The notes under the pieces were generated by a model. The model ran no database searches. It was not told where the DNA came from and saw only the letters and a program-made list of their open reading frames with translations. Positions 57,122 through 64,000 of a DNA stretch of 64,000 nt are shown in pieces (positions within the stretch are counted from its first letter, which is position 1; every line of letters begins with the position of its first letter). A program made the position numbers and the translations under genes. Origin of the DNA: Acinetobacter towneri DSM 14962 = CIP 107472 (GTDB lineage: Bacteria; Pseudomonadota; Gammaproteobacteria; Pseudomonadales; Moraxellaceae); assembly GCF_000368785.1 (NCBI RefSeq), contig NZ_KB849689.1, positions 178,741 through 242,740 of the forward strand, read 5' to 3'.

Positions 57122-57379
57122 TTATGCCAAGTTTTCTAACACAAATTGTGGCGATTTAATAAATAATCGAATCAATGCTTGAGCAGAACTCGACGGTTGA
57201 CGGACACCACGTTCCCAACTTTCTAAAGTTCGGGCAGAGATACACAATTTTGCCGCAAGTTCAGTTTGTGAAATATTCATTTTTTGCCGAACTTTAATGA
57301 TCTGTTGTGCTAAATCCAAACAAGCCGTTTGCTCTACAGTATGATTCACATGATTATGACTGTGTTGAAGCAGATGCAT
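57122..57379 (-). CDS. XRE-family helix-turn-helix regulator, orphan
   Basis: The 85-residue protein has a Cro/C1-type HTH at about residues 35-65 (KMNISQTELAAKLCISARTLESWERGVRQPS), like HigA/NadS-type antitoxins and YiaG regulators. The N-terminus is His-rich (LLQHSHNHVNHT). AAGGAGGAG gives a very strong ribosome binding site for ATG 57379. No toxin-like gene sits beside it, so a toxin-antitoxin role is not supported. Confidence 0.82.
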   Translation of the reverse strand: MHLLQHSHNHVNHTVEQTACLDLAQQIIKVRQKMNISQTELAAKLCISARTLESWERGVRQPSSSAQALIRLFIKSPQFVLENLA

Positions 57380-57524
57380 AGTTATCTCCTCCTTAGGGTC
57401 GAATAAACAAGTCAATGAGTTATTAAAATAAGTATTGTCCTACAGCTGCATAAATTTGATACTGCAAAATTTACACTTTAGAGTGAAGCAAAGATGGCAA
57501 CACTGTAAGAAATGATAAGAAAAT

Positions 57525-58019
57525 TCAAGAGTCAAAACGAGGCGGAGCACGACCTTGTGGTAGAATAAAAAGCGGCTCAGTTTGAAATAGTGTTGGTGTA
57601 AACGATGTTTTAAAAGACAAAATCCGAATTTGTGTTCGGATTAACACGTATCTAAGCTTGGTATCTAGTAAGGGAAGTGCAAAGCTATAGACTAAACAAT
57701 ATTCACATTCATGGTTTTCATGTGCATCTTGTTTGGATGATTCATGCGCATGTTGAGCTGAATGCCGTGTGTCAACTTTGTCTGTATGCGGTGAATGAGC
57801 CGTATGACTTAGATGAGATTCAGACGTAGATGTGCTGGCTGTGCGTTGTAGAAGATTTGCAGACAGCTGATTTGCAGAGCTTGGCTGATCAAAAAATAAT
57901 GCTTGGGCAACAGTTTTACAGACAGAGGAAAAATGTTGTTTCTCTGGCAATAAAGGCTGTAGGAATACAGCGACTTGTAACAAGATTGCTGTTAATCCGA
58001 GCAATCTTCCCCACATCAT
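57525..58019 (-). CDS. DUF2946-like His-rich membrane-anchored protein
   Basis: The 164-residue protein starts with a hydrophobic segment (signal or anchor, LLGLTAILLQVAVFL), then a His/Ser-rich stretch (HLSHTAHSPH, HSAQHAHESS). It then has the motif HECEYCLVYSFALP and ends GRAPPRF, the pattern of DUF2946 proteins often linked to copper or haem handling. Start is ATG 58019; GTG 58025 and TTG 58022 lie just upstream in frame. Metal binding is inferred from the His and Cys content. Confidence 0.72.
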   Translation of the reverse strand: MMWGRLLGLTAILLQVAVFLQPLLPEKQHFSSVCKTVAQALFFDQPSSANQLSANLLQRTASTSTSESHLSHTAHSPHTDKVDTRHSAQHAHESSKQDAHENHECEYCLVYSFALPLLDTKLRYVLIRTQIRILSFKTSFTPTLFQTEPLFILPQGRAPPRFDS

Positions 58020-58183
58020 CAACACTGCATACGTCTTTTATTGAATTTTCATGTAACACTATAACAAAAAATTTAACTGTTTAATGATAAAGCTTTGTTT
58101 ATCACATGAACTGTGTAGTAAAAATACTGCTTTACTCAAGTGGTTTTGGGCTAAAGCAATGGATCGTTTCGTAATTTAGTCAA

Positions 58184-58603
58184 TTAAGCTGTAATTGAGA
58201 TTGTGGGTAAACCAGCTTCAATCCAAGCCTGCATGCCGCCTTGTACAGAAAATATTTTTTCAAAGCCCATACGCTGCAAAGATTGAGTTGCCAAAGCTGA
58301 GCGTGCACCTGTACCACAGATCAAATAAATATCTTTTTCAGCTAAATCGGCAAGTGCGCGTTCAACTTCACAGTAATGATTGACAACAGGGTGTTGTGCA
58401 ATTTTCATTTCGAGCATGCCACGCGGAAAGTTCACAGCACGATCAATTGCACAGGCTTGATGTTCTTCTGGTTCACGTACATCAATCAAAATAATATCAG
58501 GATGTTTGCTATACACCTCATAGACATCTTGAACACTCATTTCGGTAATTTGGCTTTTCGCTTCGGTAATCAGTTGATCTGGTGTTTTCATGAAATCACT
58601 CAC
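58184..58603 (-). CDS. Rhodanese-like sulfurtransferase
   Basis: The 139-residue single-domain rhodanese has the conserved IILIDVREPEEHQACAIDRAVNFP and the active-site loop CGTGARS with the catalytic cysteine in LICGTGARSALA, then GGMQAWIEAGLP. It would carry persulfide sulfur. The start is GTG 58603 or ATG 58591. A second rhodanese gene, broken by an IS, lies divergently next to it. Confidence 0.88.
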   Translation of the reverse strand: MSDFMKTPDQLITEAKSQITEMSVQDVYEVYSKHPDIILIDVREPEEHQACAIDRAVNFPRGMLEMKIAQHPVVNHYCEVERALADLAEKDIYLICGTGARSALATQSLQRMGFEKIFSVQGGMQAWIEAGLPTISITA

Positions 58604-58911
58604 ATTTTTTTGATCCTATATAATATAAACAAATATATTAATTAAGTTTTGATTATTGTTAGCAAATGTGTCTATATGATTTCTCTTTGGAAATAGCCAC
58701 AGCTAGATAAAATTAGACATGCTATGGTTTAAATCATTTGTTGGAATTTTCAAGTTTTATTTGCTTTGGAGTGTGCAATGTTTAATTTGATGATGTATCT
58801 GCCGTGGGGTAAAGTGCCTGAAATAAACGCACAGGATTTGTTACAACAACAGCAAGATGTGCAAATTGTAGATGTACGTACCCGAAAAGAATTTTGTGAC
58901 AGCCATATTCA

Positions 58912-58919
58912 AGGTGCGT
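58912..58919. repeat. 8-bp target duplication, left copy
   Basis: AGGTGCGT lies before the IS256-family element and again at 60219-60226. Confidence 0.88.
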
Positions 58920-60218
58920 GAGGGCGTTCAAAATTCTGTGTCAGTAAATTTGACTAGATTTTAATTATATCATCTAATCGACCTTCAAAGTAAATGGATA
59001 ATTGAGTAATCGTTTGTCCCCATTCCTGAATAGGCATTGTCCATTTTTCTGATGCCTGTTGAATACCAATATACAGTAATTTCATCAGACTATCCTCATT
59101 GGGGAAAGCTCCTTTGGTTTTGGTTAGTTTGCGGAATTGACGATGTACGGCTTCAACGGCATTGGTGGTGTAAATCGGCTTCCTAATCGCTTTAGGGTAT
59201 TTGAAATAGGCGGATAGTAGATGCCATTTGGTACGCCATGACTGAATGACCACACCATATTTTTCGCCCCATTTTTCTTCTAGCTCATCCAGTGCTACTT
59301 CTGCCGCCCCTTTGGTATCAGCACGGTAAATTGGCTTTAAATCAGCCATAAATGCCTTCTGATCTTTACTGGCAACATAGCGTAAAGAATTACGAATTTG
59401 ATGAACGATACACAGTTGTATTTCTGTTTGAGGGTAAATCGCTGCTATGGCTTCGGGGAAACCTTTTAGTCCATCTACACAGGCAATCAGAATATCCTGA
59501 ACACCACGATTTTGTAGGTCTGTCAGTACACTAAGCCAATGGTTCGCCCCTTCGCTTTCCGACAAATGCAAGCCGAGTAGTTCCTTCTTACCTTCAACAT
59601 TTAAAGCTAAAATGGTATAGATCGCTTTGCTCACATAAACACCTTTATCCTTCACTTTGTAATGTATGGCATCTAACCAAACAAAGGGATAAATTGTATC
59701 GAGTGGGCGTTGTTTCCATGCTTGTAACTGAGGGAGGAGCTTATCTGTAATATTGGTGATAGCACCATCTGAAATCTCCAATCCATACATATCAGCAACA
59801 TGCTTTTGAATATCACGATAGCTCATACCAAGTGCATAGAGTGATATGATTTTATTGTCAATTTCTTCTGATAATTTGGTCTGGTTCTTTTTAACTAACT
59901 GTGGCTCAAATTCACCATTTCGATCTCTAGGGGTTTCAAGCTCAAATGAACCTGATGTAGATTTTACTGTCTTGCGAGTATAGCCATTGCGGCGATTACC
60001 TTGTTTCGGATTCGCTTCAATGTAATTCTCGATTTCTGCTTCAAGAGCAGCTTCGGTCAGCTGTTTAATTAAAGGGGTGAGTATGCCATTTTCTCCAGTC
60101 AGTGCTTGTCCTGACTGGAGTTGTTTTAAGGCTGTTTCAAAATCAAATGTAGTTGCCATAATGCATCATTCCTGTTTTTAACAGTTTAAGGAAATGACAC
60201 AGTTTTTTGAACACTACC
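58920..60218 (-). mobile_element. IS256-family insertion sequence, complete
   Basis: The 1299-bp element has related inverted ends: GTTCAAAATTCTGTGTCA at the left and GTTCAAAAAACTGTGTCA (complement) at the right. It is flanked by AGGTGCGT on both sides, an 8-bp duplication usual for IS256. It carries one intact minus-strand transposase. Confidence 0.9.
58954..60159 (-). CDS. IS256-family (mutator-type) transposase
   Basis: The 401-residue transposase has D in VWLDAIHYKV, D in IACVDGLKGFPEAI, the CxxH region LCIVHQIRNSLRYV and E in TTNAVEAVHRQFRKLTKTKG. All belong to the IS256/MULE transposase core. Length is complete and no lesion is seen, so the element looks active. Confidence 0.95.
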   Translation of the reverse strand: MATTFDFETALKQLQSGQALTGENGILTPLIKQLTEAALEAEIENYIEANPKQGNRRNGYTRKTVKSTSGSFELETPRDRNGEFEPQLVKKNQTKLSEEIDNKIISLYALGMSYRDIQKHVADMYGLEISDGAITNITDKLLPQLQAWKQRPLDTIYPFVWLDAIHYKVKDKGVYVSKAIYTILALNVEGKKELLGLHLSESEGANHWLSVLTDLQNRGVQDILIACVDGLKGFPEAIAAIYPQTEIQLCIVHQIRNSLRYVASKDQKAFMADLKPIYRADTKGAAEVALDELEEKWGEKYGVVIQSWRTKWHLLSAYFKYPKAIRKPIYTTNAVEAVHRQFRKLTKTKGAFPNEDSLMKLLYIGIQQASEKWTMPIQEWGQTITQLSIYFEGRLDDIIKI

Positions 60219-60226
60219 AGGTGCGT
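60219..60226. repeat. 8-bp target duplication, right copy
   Basis: Exact copy of AGGTGCGT after the IS256-family element, inside the rhodanese gene. Confidence 0.88.
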
Positions 60227-60602
60227 TGCATTTGCCTTTGAGTCAAATGAATGAATCTAATGTCAAAGCATTATCTTTAGCTCCTACAAAGCCTGTAGTG
60301 ACTATTTGTCTATCTGCACATCGCAGTATTCCTGCAACCAGAAGATTGGCTAAAATGGGTTATCAGGCATCGCAGTTGCAAGGTGGCATGAAAGCATGGT
60401 GGAAACAACAAATGCCATGCGTGTCCTCTCAGGTCAAATAAACAAGTGCATTGAGACTATACTTCAATATGCGCAATGTTGACATTTCTAATGCAGCTGA
60501 TTGTATAGCTTTGTTAATCTTTGCTTAAAAAATAATATCTTATTTAATTATAAGGTATATACTAGATTTAACACTTTTGTTCGATTGTTCAGGGGACGTA
60601 AA

Positions 60603-60782
60603 ATGCCTGCAAGATTTTTTGGAATTTTTCTGGGTTTAATTGCAGCGGTATTAATCATTGGTGGATTATTCATCAATATGATCAGTGGTGAAGCTACCGT
60701 CGTGGAATACTGGATTTTATTGTTGCTTCCATGTTTTGGTATTCCAATTTTGTCTGCAGTGTGCCTAAAAGAAATAGACTAA
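60603..60782 (+). CDS. Small inner-membrane protein
   Basis: The 59-residue protein has two hydrophobic segments (FFGIFLGLIAAVLIIGGLFI and WILLLLPCFGIPILSAVCL) with a short polar turn (SGEATVVEY). I do not recognise the family. AGGGGA at 60591-60596 is a strong ribosome binding site for ATG 60603, which supports a real gene despite its size. A hairpin follows. Confidence 0.75.
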   Translation: MPARFFGIFLGLIAAVLIIGGLFINMISGEATVVEYWILLLLPCFGIPILSAVCLKEID

Positions 60783-60851
60783 GCACAAAAGTATAAGTTT
60801 TCTTTACATTAAAATTGATAGATGATTCATCGCATTTAATTTTAATGATCC

Positions 60852-60880
60852 AAAAGCCCATGCGATCATGGGTTTTTGTG
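60852..60880 (+). terminator. Rho-independent terminator after the small membrane protein
   Basis: AAAAGCCCATG and CATGGGTTTTT pair (one mismatch) on a CGAT loop, followed by T residues. Confidence 0.75.
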
Positions 60881-61012
60881 TTTACAGCAAAACAGTTGGT
60901 CTTGAGTTTTATTTGAATATTTGCAAAGCAGCGTTGCAGAATTGGGCTGTTCAGCAGCCTAGTCATAGTTAAATGCTATTAAAATCTAACGACAATATTT
61001 AAGTTTAATAAC

Positions 61013-62079
61013 ATGTAAGCATTCCATTATCAGGTATTGCCAATCAATGTTCATTTTGGCGTAGGTCATCTGCAAAAAATTCAAGAGATTTTACGACCTT
61101 ATACCTATAGGCGTATTTTAACTATTGCCACTGCAGGGCAAAAAGCCGCAGGCGAGCGTTTATTGGCACTAATCCAAGACATGGCTGTAGCGGTTTATCC
61201 TCATGCCGTGATGCATGTGCCAAAAGAAGTTGCCGATCAAGCCATTCAAGATGTGCAGCGTTTAAAGGTCGATTGCTGTTTGGCACTCGGCGGTGCTCTG
61301 CGATTGGTCTAGCCAAAGCAATTGCTTTAGAAACCCATTTACCGATTATTGCAATTCCGACCACTTATGCAGGTAGTGAAATGACTGCGGTGTATGGCAT
61401 CACCGAAAACCAGCTGAAAACCACAGGCAAAGCAGCTCAAGTTTTGCCTAAAGTTGTGATTTATGATCCTGAATTGACACTCAACTTACCCACTGAAATT
61501 TCGGCATGTTCGGGCATGAATGCGATGGCACATGCAGTTGAGGCATTATATGCACAGGATAAAAATCCCATTGTAAGTTTAATGGCGCTAGAGGCGATTA
61601 CTCAACTGGCACAGGCTTTACCTGAAATTGTGCAAGCGCCTCATAATATGCAGGCACGTGAACACGCTTTATATGGTGCATGGTTGGCTGGTGTGTGTTT
61701 GGGTTCGGTGGGGATGGCAATTCATCATAAAATTTGCCATAGCTTAGGTGGACGTTATCAGTTGCCACATGCGCAAACCCACGCCATTGTGTTGGCGTAT
61801 TCAGTGTATTACAACCGACATGCAGATATTGCTGCAATGAATCAACTGGCAGCAGCTTTAAATGTGTCAGATCGGGAACAGTTGGGCTTGGCGATTTATC
61901 AGCTTAACCAAAGATTGAATATTCCAATGGCACTTAAAGATTTAGGATTACCCGAAACAGCACCTGCCCAAGTGGCACGTATTATCTGCGATAGTCCATA
62001 TTATAATCCACGCGAATATGACTATGCCGAATTAGAGGCCTTATTGACCAAAGCTTATTGGGGACAAGCACCAATCTAA
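61013..62079 (+). pseudogene. Maleylacetate reductase-like iron alcohol dehydrogenase, frameshifted
   Basis: Two frames (from about 61019 to 61312, and 61273 to 62079) together encode one protein of about 350 residues. FHYQVLPINVHFGVG opens the NAD-binding half and SEMTAVYGITE, DPELTLNLP, GMNAMAHAVEALYA and IHHKICHSLGG form the metal-binding half. The join lies in the glycine-rich loop: the normal reading LGGGSAIGLAKAIAL is regained by adding one G near 61295. The only ATG (61013) is followed at once by TAA, so a second lesion or a weak TTG start at 61037 must be assumed. Likely non-functional. Confidence 0.8.
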
Positions 62080-62105
62080 TACTGCTGAGAAATAGCATGA
62101 TAGAT

Positions 62106-62138
62106 AAAAAACCGAAGCCACTTAGACTTCGGTTTTTT
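62106..62138. terminator. Bidirectional rho-independent terminator
   Basis: AAAAAACCGAAG and CTTCGGTTTTTT form a perfect 12-bp stem between the convergent dehydrogenase remnant and the lipase-like gene. Confidence 0.93.
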
Positions 62139-62153
62139 ATTTGCCGTGACGGA

Positions 62154-64000
62154 TTACGGTTTATACAAGCCTAAATCTTGCAAATGTAATCTAAGAATAC
62201 GTCGCAGTTCCAATACAGCTTCTGGCGTTTCCTGAATGGAATGTCCGCCTTTAATAATTTTTTCTGAAACAGCGCCATCTAAGTGGGCACTGTTGTAATG
62301 CACCACATCGTCATTCATTAACAGATGCTCAGTGCTGTCGGTATTATTGCCAATAATACTGTGATATTTAAATCCTTTGACAGGCAAAATATCTTCAGTT
62401 AATTCCGTAAATTTGGAATTTTTACTTAAATCACTCGGTCCATTTTGAATGACGCCATGCCCAATTTCTTTGGTTAGATTTTTTAAATCGACTTCATGTT
62501 GCTGCAAGGTATCCGCAAACGCGCTTAAAAATGCAGTCGGTAAGCGAATGACTTTACGTGCTGCAAGGGTGAACCAGCGGTCTGCAAACTCTGTACCTTT
62601 ATGCGGTGCAGCCAAGAATATTGCACGGTTAAAATTGGTGATGGGTTTAAGGCGCAAACGTGCTTGCAACAAAGGATCAGATTTAAAGCGTTCCAGACGT
62701 CGGTTTTTAAGCATTTGCATGGCAGGTTGAGTTAAATCAGTATCGCTGACCAACAAACGTGCCAAAATACCACCCATGCTGTGTCCAATTACTACAGCAT
62801 CTTTTTTGGCTGCAGCAGAAGGACTGACCTGTTTAAAGCCTTGTTGAAGCAAGGCATAAATTTGGAAACGGCTTTCTAAAATTGGCATATTGGTCGAGTA
62901 AAACACTTGCCAGACTTGAAAGTTTTCCCGCAATACAGGATCGCCCATAATATCGTTGGTTAAGCGAATCCACGCTTCGGGGCTACTGGCCAAACCATGA
63001 ATGAGGACAATGACTTTTTTATTCGGATTATACGGCTCAAGTAAGTACAAATGCGGCATACTGAGTCGTTCTTCACGATCAATTAAGGATAAATAAGCCG
63101 ATTTACCTAAATTATTTTGCGCTAACCACAAGCCATAAGGTGCAGAAAAGTTAGCTGCAAGCGGGTAGTTCTTTTGTGCAATTTGGGCAGATTCATATTT
63201 ATACGGATCATAAGCCTTGAGCTTAAAATGCGGCCGATTCAAAATATCTTCAATGGAATTGGCGCTATGTGGTTCTGCAGTGATTGTCGCGGCTAAATAG
63301 CGAGCTTGGTGAATATTTGGATTTTTTCCTGCAGGATAATCATATTTTAGCGGATCAATAATATATTTGCTTTTGCTCAGATCATCGTTTGGATTTTCAG
63401 GCAATACCACCAGAAATTCAGACCCAAAACCATCACGGCGCGTGACCGAGCGCAAACCCGAAAAGTTCAGGTTATAGGTTGACATCAACTGCTGAATTTT
63501 TTGTTGTTTCAGCTGCGGGTAGTACTCAAAATCAATGTCATAAATGCTGTTGCCAACACGAATTTGTTGTTGCAATTCATCGTGTTTATAGCGCAGCGCA
63601 TAGCTGCTGACCAATTTGGCAATCGCCTGATTATAAAAGTCCCGAATTTGGACTTGTCTGTTGTCAAAAAGACGGTCTTGCGGCGCACGTTTGGTTTTAA
63701 ACATATAGGCATAACTATAACGAATACTTTGATCGAGCATGTGCAATTGCTGATCTAAACATTGTTCATAATTGGCCTGATGAATTTTTTGTTGTTCTTC
63801 CGATCTTTTACTGTTCAGAATACTGATTTTACAGGACGATGAATTTTCCAGTTCAATCGCTTTCGCTAAATATAATTCACTGGCGGTTGAGAGCAGTTGT
63901 TCATCCTGAATTTGTGGGATTTGCTTGAGTGCACTCACACATTCTTCAGGTTTTTCGGCACAAATATTGGCTTCACGTCCTGTCATCGACAAGACATTTA
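62154..64000 (-). CDS. Large alpha/beta hydrolase, lipase-like, 5' end outside window
   Basis: The frame is open up to the right edge, so the N-terminus (probably a signal or lipoprotein peptide) is missing; at least 612 residues are present. The first half is helical and Gln/Lys/Tyr-rich without known motif. The hydrolase domain follows: VIVLIHGLASSPEAWIRL, the nucleophile elbow VIGHSMGGILARLL, IFLAAPHKGTEFAD and the late histidine in IIKGGHSIQETPEAV. It resembles bacterial lipase/PGAP1-like esterases acting in the envelope. Substrate unknown. Confidence 0.82.
   Translation of the reverse strand, partial: NVLSMTGREANICAEKPEECVSALKQIPQIQDEQLLSTASELYLAKAIELENSSSCKISILNSKRSEEQQKIHQANYEQCLDQQLHMLDQSIRYSYAYMFKTKRAPQDRLFDNRQVQIRDFYNQAIAKLVSSYALRYKHDELQQQIRVGNSIYDIDFEYYPQLKQQKIQQLMSTYNLNFSGLRSVTRRDGFGSEFLVVLPENPNDDLSKSKYIIDPLKYDYPAGKNPNIHQARYLAATITAEPHSANSIEDILNRPHFKLKAYDPYKYESAQIAQKNYPLAANFSAPYGLWLAQNNLGKSAYLSLIDREERLSMPHLYLLEPYNPNKKVIVLIHGLASSPEAWIRLTNDIMGDPVLRENFQVWQVFYSTNMPILESRFQIYALLQQGFKQVSPSAAAKKDAVVIGHSMGGILARLLVSDTDLTQPAMQMLKNRRLERFKSDPLLQARLRLKPITNFNRAIFLAAPHKGTEFADRWFTLAARKVIRLPTAFLSAFADTLQQHEVDLKNLTKEIGHGVIQNGPSDLSKNSKFTELTEDILPVKGFKYHSIIGNNTDSTEHLLMNDDVVHYNSAHLDGAVSEKIIKGGHSIQETPEAVLELRRILRLHLQDLGLYKP

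Larger units (their letters stand above)
58778..60441 (+). pseudogene. Rhodanese-like gene interrupted by an IS256-family element
   Basis: The 5' part (58778-58919) encodes MFNLMMYLPWGKVPEINAQ...IVDVRTRKEFCDSHIQGA and the 3' part (60227-60441) continues LHLPLSQMNES...VVTICLSAHRS...LQGGMKAWW. Joined at the insertion, with one copy of the 8-bp repeat, they give an unbroken 118-residue rhodanese with active-site CLSAHRS. GGAG at 58768-58771 precedes the ATG. The insertion cuts it in the first half, so the protein is lost. Confidence 0.9.

Noticed and set aside
57122..57379. Toxin-antitoxin system built on the XRE regulator
   Set aside because: No toxin-sized partner of RelE, HigB or HipA type lies on either side.

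Overview
The window is AT-rich chromosomal DNA from a gammaproteobacterium, almost certainly Acinetobacter or a close relative in the Moraxellaceae. This rests on gene content and order: kdsD-kdsC-lptC-lptA-lptB, mutS next to fdxA, a desaturase/ferredoxin-reductase pair with a divergent FabR/DesT-like repressor, paired CYTH/CHAD proteins and DUF3144. The insertion sequences also fit. The species cannot be settled from the sequence. Most of the window is ordinary core genome, and I do not see an obvious new multi-gene system. The unexplained signal lies in non-coding structure, broken genes and divergent paralogs.

Layout. 0-15.3 kb: peptidoglycan and peptidase genes (PBP5-type carboxypeptidase, M61 aminopeptidase, M23 lipoprotein, M16 protease), RluE, a PhzF-like enzyme, an amidohydrolase, DUF3144, an unrecognised protein, two tandem CYTH/CHAD proteins of equal length (the second with an eroded CHAD half) and an Mpo1/DUF962 protein. 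15.3-15.9 kb: no gene, but an orphan terminator and a dense row of inverted repeats. 15.9-23.3 kb: thiE, hemL, a short IS-like remnant, an RluA-type pseudouridine synthase, rapA and an alpha/beta hydrolase. 23.3-26.3 kb: TetR repressor and a fatty-acid desaturation operon. 26.4-27.6 kb: intact IS3-family element. 27.8-34.8 kb: HAD phosphatase, DUF1615 lipoprotein, dusB, a nitronate monooxygenase-like enzyme, small lipoproteins, a 311-bp MITE-like element and small DUF1653, KTSC and repeat-rich secreted proteins. 34.86-35.89 kb: intact IS5-family element.

36-55 kb: ahpC, hrpA, a KAS III enzyme, cysS, tRNA-Gly(GCC), the KDO/LPS-transport operon, IMPACT-family and hexapeptide acyltransferase genes, a tandem universal stress protein, an O-methyltransferase, an M15-like lipoprotein, fdxA and mutS. 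55-64 kb is more worn: a frameshifted small gene, a FadL-family porin, an orphan XRE regulator, a His-rich DUF2946 protein, one intact rhodanese, a second rhodanese split by an IS256-family element, a small membrane protein, a maleylacetate reductase-like gene with two lesions, and a large lipase-like protein running off the right edge.

Functionally, the clearest co-working sets are kdsD-kdsC-lptCAB (KDO supply and lipopolysaccharide/lipooligosaccharide export) and the TetR/reductase/desaturase locus (membrane lipid unsaturation). All three complete insertion sequences keep their inverted repeats and target duplications (4, 9 and 8 bp), so they probably arrived recently.
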